Assembly: GCA_903854725.1 (NCBI GenBank)
Contig: CAINWZ010000040.1
Location: 1 to 39,706 of the forward strand
DNA length: 39,706 bases
Direction of reading: 5' to 3'
Origin: an uncultured Bacteroidota bacterium
GTDB taxonomy: Bacteria; Bacteroidota; Bacteroidia; Chitinophagales; Chitinophagaceae
Every line of letters starts with the position of its first letter. Within the stretch, counting starts at the first letter, position 1. Shown here one piece after another: positions 33,644 to 39,706 of the stretch. The translations under genes and the position numbers were made by a program. The notes beneath the pieces were generated by a model, which saw nothing but the letters and a program-made list of their open reading frames with translations, was not told the DNA's origin and did no database searches.

Positions 33644-34570
33644 ATGGCTAACCAAAAAAAAGCTTATTTAGCCTTAACCGTTACGAGTCTTGTTTGGGGG
33701 ACTACATGGGTGGCGAGTAAAATGGGAGTATCGCATATGCCTGCTTTTCAATTAGCAAGTATTAGACAATTATTAGGTGGCAGTATTTATGTAAGCTTTT
33801 TTTTATTGAGAGGCGAAGGCATGCCTTCCTTTAAACAATTCCTATGGTTAATTCCCATGGCTTTTTTAATGTTTGTTTCTTCTAATGGCATTGCCACTTA
33901 TGGTTTACAATTTATTACAAGTGGCTTAGCTGCATTAATTGCAGCCTTATATCCTTTATCTGTAGTACTTATTGAACGATTTTATTTCAAAGCCATTAAA
34001 ATTACAACACAAACACTTATTGGTTTATTCTTAGGCTTATTAGGTATCATATTTATTTTTTATAAGGATAGTTTGCTAGTTCATGGAACACATTATGCAT
34101 TAGGCGTAGGTTTATCCTTATTTGCAATGTTTACTTGGAGTATTGGCTCTATTATTATTTCAAGGAATAAAATAAATATGAACGCTTATTATTCTATTGG
34201 TTGGCAAATGCTAATAAGCGCTGCCACTATGGGACTCTTTACACTCTATACAGGAAACTATATTGCTTTGCATGAAATTCCTGCCGTGTCTTGGGGTGTT
34301 ATCATCTACATGGTTATTGGCGGTTCCGTTTTTGCATTTATCTCTTTTATCTATAGCATGAAGCATTTAAATCCAGCAATTGCTTCTCTATATGCCTATA
34401 TCAATCCCATCGTTGCTATATGGGTAGGCTCTTTACTCTTAAAGGAGAAAATGACTTTCACTAGTATCATTGGTACTATCTGTACCCTCATTGGAGTGTA
34501 TTTAGTAAATAGGAGTTTGAAAAATCAGAAGGATCCAGTAGAAGCTATTGCAGATGCAGATGGGATGTAA
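33644..34570 (+). CDS. EamA-family (DMT) membrane transporter
   Basis: This 308-residue protein is a drug/metabolite transporter superfamily member with ten predicted membrane helices in two EamA repeats, about residues 8-140 and 155-290. Family signatures are visible, such as LVWGTTWVASKMG near the start and an AIASLYAYINPIVAIWVG segment near the end of the second repeat. Substrates of this family are diverse small molecules, often amino acids or nucleobases; none can be assigned. It follows purH by 38 bases and converges with the LutB gene: its stop codon is directly next to the LutB stop codon, with no base between. Confidence 0.88.
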   Translation: MANQKKAYLALTVTSLVWGTTWVASKMGVSHMPAFQLASIRQLLGGSIYVSFFLLRGEGMPSFKQFLWLIPMAFLMFVSSNGIATYGLQFITSGLAALIAALYPLSVVLIERFYFKAIKITTQTLIGLFLGLLGIIFIFYKDSLLVHGTHYALGVGLSLFAMFTWSIGSIIISRNKINMNAYYSIGWQMLISAATMGLFTLYTGNYIALHEIPAVSWGVIIYMVIGGSVFAFISFIYSMKHLNPAIASLYAYINPIVAIWVGSLLLKEKMTFTSIIGTICTLIGVYLVNRSLKNQKDPVEAIADADGM

Positions 34571-35950
34571 CTATTTCTTATGTCCCTCTTTCCAAAGTTG
34601 ATTAAATGTTTTAGGCGGAAAAGATAATGGTGCTCTTTGATTGCTCCATCCCTTAAACATTTTATTGATGACCCAGTTTTTAATAGGGGCAGTGCCTTGG
34701 TTCATTAATTGACGATTCATGGAAGTTTGTTTCCATATTTTCCAAGCAAATTTTTCCGCAAAACTACTTTCACCTAATTCAACCGCCTCTTTTCTATTCT
34801 CTAATAATAGCTCGTGTAAATTTATTTTAACAGGACAAACTTCTGTGCAATTGCCACATAAACTAGAAGCATAGCTTAAATGTTTGTAGTCATGCATACC
34901 TCTTAAATGCGGCGTAATCACACTTCCAATAGGACCACTATAAGTAGTATCATAAGCATGGCCACCAATATTTTTATAAACTGGGCAGGCATTTAAACAA
35001 GCTCCACATCTGATACAATAAAGCGCTTCTCTACTTTTTGCATTGGCTAATAGTTCAGTACGTCCATTGTCAAGTAATATAACAATCATCTCTTCAGGAC
35101 CATCTGATTCATCTGCTTTGCGAGGACCTGAAATAATACTATTATACACTGTAATTTGTTGACCTGTTCCATAAGTGGCTAGTAATGGCCAAAATAAACC
35201 AAGATCCGTAATAGAGGGAATCATTTTTTCAATACCTACAATAACAATATGTGTCTTAGGCCAAGAAGCCGACAAGCGCGCATTGCCTTCGTTTTCAGTC
35301 ACTGCAATGCCACCAATATCTGCAATAATAAAATTAGCACCTGTTACCCCAATTTCTGCTTGAACATACTTTTCTCTTAAATTCTTTCTGGCCACTAAGG
35401 TTAATTGCTCTGGGGTTAAATTAATATCAGTACCCAATTTTTCTGCAAAAAGTTTTGCAACATCTTCTTTGCTTTTATGCATTGCAGGCGTCACAATATG
35501 ATAAGGCGCTTCGCCATCCATTTGTTGAATGTATTCACCCAAATCGGTTTCCACACTTTCTATACCTATAGATTCTAAATAATTGTTTAAATGTATTTCT
35601 TCCGTCACCATGCTTTTACTTTTCACCACAGAAGTACATTTTTTTGCAGCACAAACTTCGCCAATTAAATTTAAAGCTTGTTCACTATCCTCAGCCCAAA
35701 AAACCTTAGCCCCTCTTTTAGTAATTTGTTCTTCAAATTGTGTTAAGTATAAATCTAAATGCTCAATGGCATCCCACTTTTTATTTTTAGCTAACTCTTT
35801 CACTCGATTTAAATCTGTGAATTGCTCTTTCCCTTTAGGAACGACTGCATTATACTTACCAATGTTAAAATTGATTTTTTTTCGATGCGCTTTATCAACT
35901 GCCTTTGCAGTGCTTTTAGATAGGAATGATTCGGCGTATATACTTTGCAT
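34571..35950 (-). CDS. LutB/LldF-like iron-sulfur protein with LUD domain
   Basis: LutB is part of the LutABC complex that oxidises L-lactate. The 459-residue protein has an N-terminal LUD domain with KSKSMVTEEIHLN and FIIADIGGIAVTENEGN around residues 110-223. Two 4Fe-4S cysteine sets follow: Cys312, Cys315, Cys318 and Cys322 in CIRCGACLNAC, then Cys365, Cys368 and Cys372 in CGNCTEVC. The C-terminal region carries the WKQTSMNR segment typical of the family. No LutA or LutC gene lies next to it, so partners must be elsewhere. An exact -7 promoter match ends five bases before the ATG at 35950. Confidence 0.9.
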   Translation of the reverse strand: MQSIYAESFLSKSTAKAVDKAHRKKINFNIGKYNAVVPKGKEQFTDLNRVKELAKNKKWDAIEHLDLYLTQFEEQITKRGAKVFWAEDSEQALNLIGEVCAAKKCTSVVKSKSMVTEEIHLNNYLESIGIESVETDLGEYIQQMDGEAPYHIVTPAMHKSKEDVAKLFAEKLGTDINLTPEQLTLVARKNLREKYVQAEIGVTGANFIIADIGGIAVTENEGNARLSASWPKTHIVIVGIEKMIPSITDLGLFWPLLATYGTGQQITVYNSIISGPRKADESDGPEEMIVILLDNGRTELLANAKSREALYCIRCGACLNACPVYKNIGGHAYDTTYSGPIGSVITPHLRGMHDYKHLSYASSLCGNCTEVCPVKINLHELLLENRKEAVELGESSFAEKFAWKIWKQTSMNRQLMNQGTAPIKNWVINKMFKGWSNQRAPLSFPPKTFNQLWKEGHKK

Positions 35951-35955
35951 GATTA

Positions 35956-35963
35956 CAAAAATA
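35956..35963 (-). promoter_or_regulatory. lutB promoter -7 element abutting the start codon
   Basis: TATTTTTG on the minus strand is an exact match to TAnnTTTG and ends five bases before the LutB ATG. It fills the short gap after the DUF3109 gene. Confidence 0.6.
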
Positions 35964-35964
35964 G

Positions 35965-36549
35965 CTATTTATTCTTAAGATGTTTAGCGGTAGCATCTAA
36001 GGTCTCATAAAAAGTTTCCCCATACTTTCTAACAATTGAATCCTTTAAAAACTGGTAAGCAGGTACTTTTAATTTAACCCCTAAAGAACAGGCCGCTTTG
36101 CATAAATCTTCACGGGGCTCATAATTCACATATTCCATACTAGGGTCCGCCTTGCTTTTTTGTACTTTGATAGGAAACAAATGACAGCTTATTGGTTTTT
36201 TCCAAGGAATTTTTCCATCATTATAAGCTTGTTCAAAAGAACATTTAATAACCCCGGCTTTATCTCTAAAACCATATGCGCAAATTTGACCATTAATAGT
36301 GGGAGTTACCCAGCCAAACTCACGATCATATAAATAGGGACCCACTTCCTTAATCTCTTTTATCCCCTCTTTGGTCATATAAGGTTTTACTTGTTCGTAG
36401 TAATCTTTAACGTACTCTTTTTCTTTATTTTCAAGCGGGGCACCCGCGTCTCCATCTTCACAACATCCTCCTTTGCATTTGGTTAAGTCACATACAAATT
36501 GTTCTTCTACTAATAAGTCGCTCACTAAAACATTGTCAATAATAATCAT
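35965..36549 (-). CDS. DUF3109-family cysteine-rich protein
   Basis: This 194-residue protein matches the DUF3109 family of Bacteroidota. It has an N-terminal cysteine cluster, Cys20, Cys25, Cys29 and Cys30 (CDLTKCKGGCCED). Further cysteines follow in GQICAYGF, VIKCSFEQA, PISCHLFP and DLCKAACSLG, reminiscent of YkgJ-type metal- or cluster-binding proteins. There is no signal peptide. The biochemical role is unknown. It lies 24 bases after gldD and 14 before the LutB gene, on the same strand. A candidate -7 element (TACCTTTA, 36573-36566) is 16 bases before its ATG. Confidence 0.88.
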   Translation of the reverse strand: MIIIDNVLVSDLLVEEQFVCDLTKCKGGCCEDGDAGAPLENKEKEYVKDYYEQVKPYMTKEGIKEIKEVGPYLYDREFGWVTPTINGQICAYGFRDKAGVIKCSFEQAYNDGKIPWKKPISCHLFPIKVQKSKADPSMEYVNYEPREDLCKAACSLGVKLKVPAYQFLKDSIVRKYGETFYETLDATAKHLKNK

Positions 36550-36565
36550 ACTAATATTTATGCAT

Positions 36566-36573
36566 TAAAGGTA
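36566..36573 (-). promoter_or_regulatory. Candidate -7 element before the DUF3109 gene
   Basis: TACCTTTA on the minus strand matches TAnnTTTG at seven of eight positions and lies between the gldD stop and the DUF3109 start. Confidence 0.35.
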
Positions 36574-37197
36574 TCATTTTTTCCAACTAAATGTATTCAA
36601 TAGGTGCTTGATATCTTTTAATAAAAAGTTATTGACAGGTGCTAAAGAATCTTGATTGGGGGTGGTATCATAATACAAAGCAGCTCTAAAAAAGTGCGAT
36701 GTAGTATCAGTTAAAAAAAATTGGTAAGGGGTGGCTACGTCTCCGTCAATTGTAAAAAAAATACCCTCTACACCTTGAGGATTCCTAAATATTGAATCGC
36801 TAATAGAACTTGCCCTATTATTATGGTTATTGGCAAAAGTGTAGGCGTCTTTAATCAAAGTATCAAATTGATTGGGCTGAATGTACATATAACTTACATA
36901 AATAGTTGCTTGCTGTGCGGGGAAGCGAATATTAAGCCAATTGCCTTTTTGAAAGCCCGCTCCCTGATTTTTTAAATTGTTTTCAATCACAGCATATGTT
37001 GGATATTCAAAAGAAAATGGATCGCTTTTTTGATTAAATACCTGATAGGTTTTTGAAGGAAAATAGATGGTCGGATACCCCTTTTTCTTAGGGCTAAAAG
37101 GAGTATTGCAAGCCATCACTAATAATAGAAATGCCAATAAACTCGTGACAGGTAACACAGATAATTTCAATACAACTGCTTTACGCATGTTCAACAT
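36574..37197 (-). CDS. gldD: Gliding motility lipoprotein GldD
   Basis: GldD is a lipoprotein required for gliding motility and type IX secretion in Flavobacterium johnsoniae. The 207-residue protein has a signal peptide with a lipobox ending LLVMAC, so Cys30 should be lipidated. The family motif region is visible around residues 40-70: YPTIYFPSKTYQ, then FSFEYPTYAV. A region with IYVSYMYI follows. The gene overlaps the 3' end of gldE by 17 bases, which indicates coupled expression. The gldE-gldD neighbourhood with mutY is a conserved Bacteroidota arrangement and strengthens the call. Gliding in this organism is inferred, not shown, since many non-gliding Bacteroidota keep this gene. Confidence 0.9.
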   Translation of the reverse strand: MLNMRKAVVLKLSVLPVTSLLAFLLLVMACNTPFSPKKKGYPTIYFPSKTYQVFNQKSDPFSFEYPTYAVIENNLKNQGAGFQKGNWLNIRFPAQQATIYVSYMYIQPNQFDTLIKDAYTFANNHNNRASSISDSIFRNPQGVEGIFFTIDGDVATPYQFFLTDTTSHFFRAALYYDTTPNQDSLAPVNNFLLKDIKHLLNTFSWKK

Positions 37198-38491
37198 TTT
37201 GGGTAGGTAAAGGAGTAATAATGAGTTGTATTTTATGAATTCTATTTTTCTGTATTTCCAAAACAGTAAAACTAAATTGTTGAAATTTTACAACTTGCTG
37301 TATCACCGGGAAAGCGCCCGCTAATTCTAAAAATAATCCAGCAACAGTATCACTCTCCCCTTTTACACTATCAAAATAGGTAGTCGCTAATTCAATAAAA
37401 TTGCACAAATCAATAATAGTAGTTTTCCCCTCAATGATATAATGATACTGATCTATTTTTTTTATCATAGACTCTTCTTCATCAAATTCGTCTTTTATAT
37501 CTCCTACAATTTCCTCTAAAATATCCTCTAAAGTTATAATACCACTAGTCCCTCCAAATTCATCCACGACAATTGCGAAATGAATTCTTTTTGATTGAAA
37601 TTCTTTTAATAAATCTTCTATCATTTTTTGTTCATGTACAAAAAAAGCAGTTCGAATCAATGGTTTCCAATCATAGCTTGCGTTTTCACCAATATGCGGT
37701 ATAATATCTTTGGTATGAATAATACCTATAATAGTGTCTAAGTCTTCTTTATAAATAGGGAAACGGCTATAATTATGTTCTTTTATATGCGCCAATAAAT
37801 CATTGAAATCAACATCCCCATCAACACCACAAACATCTAGCCTTGTTTTCATGATTTGCTTAACCGAAATATTTCCAAACTTTACAATACCCTTTAAAAT
37901 ACTTTTCTCATTGGCTTGATTATTGGGAGAAGTGGTTAATTCTATAGCATGATCTAGCTCTTCCATACTATAGGAACTACCAAAGTTTTTTTGCGCTAAT
38001 CTTTTTTCTATACTATTAGTATACTTTACCATTAAGCCACTAGGCTTAGAAAAAATAATATACACGCCCTGAATAAGTATTCCAAAGTCTTGTGCAAAAC
38101 GAATATTATTTTGTGTTGCCATTACCTTTGGTAAAATTTCTCCAAAAAATAAAAGTAATAAAGTAACGGCAATCACTTTAATAATAAACTCTATTCCAGG
38201 AAAAGAAAAAGTATCAAAAATAAAAAAATGATCAATTAAAATATTAGCAATTAAAATAATACAAATATTAATAAAGCTATTCGCAATTAACATAGATGTT
38301 AAAAGCTTTTTAGGCTCCTCTAATAAAGTAACTATTCTTTGAAGAGGTTTGTATTGTTTTGTTTTTAAAACTTGAATGTCCTTATAAGACAAGGAAAAAA
38401 AAGCAACTTCGGAGCCAGCTATTGCAAATGATAGAAATAATAAAATAAACATTAAAATAATTAAACCTGAATCCTGTTGTAGCATGGCCAT
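37181..38491 (-). CDS. gldE: Gliding motility-associated protein GldE (CNNM/CorC-like)
   Basis: GldE is a membrane protein linked to GldD function. It has an N-terminal CNNM/DUF21 membrane domain with AGSEVAFFSLS and about four hydrophobic segments. A pair of CBS domains follows, with MKTRLDVCGVDGDVDF and YSRFPIYKEDLDTIIGIIH, then a CorC/HlyC domain near the end. CNNM relatives are linked to magnesium or ion transport. I chose the ATG at 38491 (436 residues). An in-frame TTG at 38536 would add 15 residues, but TAACTTCG, a -7-like element, ends three bases before the ATG. The gene overlaps gldD by 17 bases and lies downstream of mutY. Confidence 0.88.
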   Translation of the reverse strand: MAMLQQDSGLIILMFILLFLSFAIAGSEVAFFSLSYKDIQVLKTKQYKPLQRIVTLLEEPKKLLTSMLIANSFINICIILIANILIDHFFIFDTFSFPGIEFIIKVIAVTLLLLFFGEILPKVMATQNNIRFAQDFGILIQGVYIIFSKPSGLMVKYTNSIEKRLAQKNFGSSYSMEELDHAIELTTSPNNQANEKSILKGIVKFGNISVKQIMKTRLDVCGVDGDVDFNDLLAHIKEHNYSRFPIYKEDLDTIIGIIHTKDIIPHIGENASYDWKPLIRTAFFVHEQKMIEDLLKEFQSKRIHFAIVVDEFGGTSGIITLEDILEEIVGDIKDEFDEEESMIKKIDQYHYIIEGKTTIIDLCNFIELATTYFDSVKGESDTVAGLFLELAGAFPVIQQVVKFQQFSFTVLEIQKNRIHKIQLIITPLPTQNVEHA

Positions 38492-38494
38492 GTT

Positions 38495-38502
38495 CGAAGT
38501 TA
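38495..38502 (-). promoter_or_regulatory. Candidate gldE -7 element abutting the ATG
   Basis: TAACTTCG on the minus strand (one mismatch to TAnnTTTG) ends three bases before the ATG at 38491. It would lie inside the coding region if the upstream TTG were the start. Confidence 0.35.
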
Positions 38503-38570
38503 ATATAGTAAGCAAAGGGCCCGAATGATATTCCAATGTAGATCAATTTTATACCGGAAAGTTACCATTT

Positions 38571-39659
38571 TTAAAAAGAAAAACCCGATTTCCCCTTTAC
38601 CCTAGCCATTTTTAAAAATTCATTAACTATTTTAGGAAAAGGGAATTTATCTAAACCAGCCTTTTTAACCCATAAAGCGGAGGCAAAAATGGCCGGTTTC
38701 ACGGCTAAAGAAATTAATATAAATCTAGCCTCAATTTGTTGATGCGTAAGTTGTTGTTTAAAAACAGTCGAAGGTGTTATTGTTACAATACTATCCTTTG
38801 AAATGGTCAATGGGTCTAGCATTACTTTTTGGATATAAGCCGAATTGATGGGGGCAATACTATTATTTTCAATTAAATAAAACTGATACAAGTTTGCCCA
38901 AATATCGCCAGCTCCTCTTTTTTGAAGCAAGTAGGTTTCATTGTACTTAAAAATTAAAAAATCAAAAAACCTATTTTTCTTTTGAATAGATTTAATTTTT
39001 ATAGGAAGTAGATTTACTTGATTATTTGTAAATGCTACACATTTTTTTCGCATGACACAGCTAGGACACAATGGTGCCATAGGTTTGCACACTGTTGCTC
39101 CAAAATCCATTAGGGCTTGATTATAAATGCCAGCTTGCGTAGTGGACAAATTTTGAGTGGCAATACTATTAAATATTTGAATGCCTTCTTTTGTGTCAAT
39201 GGGCGTTTGCACTCCATAAAATCTAGAAAAAACTCTAAACACATTGCCATCGACAACTGCATGTGGTAAATTATAAGCAAAAGAGGAAATAGCAGCAGCC
39301 GTGTAGGGCCCTACTCCTTTTAATAAAAGTAATGCCTCATAACTATCGGGAAATTTTCCATTTAAGTTCGAAACAATATGTCTGGCAGTAAATAATAAAT
39401 TTTTACATCTATTGTAATAACCAAGTCCTTCCCAAAGTTTAAAAACTTTTTCCTCCTTTGCAGCAGCCAACATAAAGATAGTTGGGTAGTTTTTTAGAAA
39501 CTTTTCATAGTAGGCCCAGCCTTGTTCCACCCTTGTTTGTTGTAAAATAATCTCACTCAGCCATATTTTATAAGGATCTTTTACACCTTTCCAGGGCATT
39601 GGGCGATTATTTGCGCTCAAATTCCATTGTAAAAGTAATTTAGTAAAAGGGGTAGCCAT
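38571..39659 (-). CDS. mutY: A/G-specific adenine glycosylase
   Basis: MutY removes adenine mispaired with 8-oxoguanine in base excision repair. The 362-residue protein has the helix-hairpin-helix region with LKGVGPYTAAAISS around residues 113-126. The catalytic Asp137 is in VVDGNVFRVFSR and Glu36 in WLSEIILQQT. The 4Fe-4S motif is complete: Cys191, Cys198, Cys201 and Cys207 (CX6CX2CX5C). A C-terminal NUDIX-like domain (about 230-350) recognises 8-oxoguanine. In related genomes ssb often lies between mutY and gldE; here it is missing. It is the first gene of the minus-strand mutY-gldE-gldD group. Confidence 0.96.
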   Translation of the reverse strand: MATPFTKLLLQWNLSANNRPMPWKGVKDPYKIWLSEIILQQTRVEQGWAYYEKFLKNYPTIFMLAAAKEEKVFKLWEGLGYYNRCKNLLFTARHIVSNLNGKFPDSYEALLLLKGVGPYTAAAISSFAYNLPHAVVDGNVFRVFSRFYGVQTPIDTKEGIQIFNSIATQNLSTTQAGIYNQALMDFGATVCKPMAPLCPSCVMRKKCVAFTNNQVNLLPIKIKSIQKKNRFFDFLIFKYNETYLLQKRGAGDIWANLYQFYLIENNSIAPINSAYIQKVMLDPLTISKDSIVTITPSTVFKQQLTHQQIEARFILISLAVKPAIFASALWVKKAGLDKFPFPKIVNEFLKMARVKGKSGFSF

Positions 39660-39664
39660 GAGGA

Positions 39665-39699
39665 CAAAAATGGATTAAAAAAGGGAAAATACGTTCAAA
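39665..39699 (-). promoter_or_regulatory. mutY promoter with -33 and -7 elements
   Basis: On the minus strand TTTG (39699-39696) precedes CATTTTTG (39672-39665) by 23 bases. The second is a one-mismatch -7 element ending five bases before the mutY ATG. The spacer is slightly long. Confidence 0.45.
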
Positions 39700-39706
39700 T
39701 TAGACA

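Noticed and set aside
35583-35978. 131-codon open frame antisense to the LutB gene
   Set aside because: The opposite strand encodes an intact LUD/iron-sulfur protein with all motifs; the antisense product looks like shadow coding.
38492-38536. TTG start 15 codons upstream for gldE
   Set aside because: It is possible, but the ATG at 38491 has a -7-like element three bases before it, and the added residues contain no family feature.
1-39706. Mobile elements, prophage, CRISPR arrays or defence islands
   Set aside because: I found no transposase, integrase, terminal repeats or regularly spaced repeats; gene content and composition look uniformly chromosomal.

Overview
This window looks like an ordinary chromosomal segment of a low-GC member of the Bacteroidota, most likely of the Chitinophagia. 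The evidence is gliding genes gldD and gldE, tandem DUF5916/CBM9-like outer-membrane proteins, separate nuoC and nuoD, a DUF3109 protein, a near absence of Shine-Dalgarno sequences, and repeated matches to the Bacteroidota promoter -7 element TAnnTTTG. I see no prophage, insertion sequence, CRISPR array, tRNA or rRNA, and no gene-free stretch longer than about 275 bases. Genus-level placement is not possible from this sequence alone.

Layout. 1-2720 (minus): start of the complex I operon nuoA-B-C-D, with nuoD cut by the window edge. 2842-6010 (minus): a TPR protein, a PstS-like lipoprotein and a small membrane protein. 6094-7461: hisS, converging on a small secreted protein. 7994-10900 (plus): an RNA-modification operon, rlmN, an RluB-like and an RluA-like pseudouridine synthase. 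10909-12965 (minus): an exported amidohydrolase and a 1-Cys peroxiredoxin, with a well-structured RNA-like element between them. 13124-15721 (minus): ffh, rpsP, rimM. 15995-21387 (plus): START-like protein, LptF/G-type permease, Tat-exported Mn-type superoxide dismutase, cation diffusion facilitator, M20 dipeptidase, S4 protein. 21421-22101: trmD. 22180-26844: two paralogous 752-residue outer-membrane proteins with duplicated promoters. 26860-34570 (plus): adenine deaminase, uracil phosphoribosyltransferase, EI24 membrane protein, RsmI-type methyltransferase, short ComEC, purH and an EamA transporter. 34571-39659 (minus): LutB-like protein, DUF3109 protein, gldD, gldE, mutY.

How the genes work together. 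Most are housekeeping genes: respiration, translation and ribosome maturation, SRP targeting, lipopolysaccharide export, nucleotide salvage and synthesis, DNA repair. The window has no obvious novel multi-gene system. The most interesting signals are regulatory. (1) At least eight genes have a TAnnTTTG-like element ending only 3-7 bases before the start codon, which predicts leaderless or nearly leaderless mRNAs. (2) A three-helix RNA followed by an intrinsic terminator lies between the peroxiredoxin and amidohydrolase genes; a G-U pair indicates minus-strand transcription. (3) Palindromes sit on the nuo and peroxiredoxin promoters. (4) A strong hairpin with a U tract lies between rpsP and rimM. 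(5) The DUF5916 pair carries promoters that look more conserved than the proteins.
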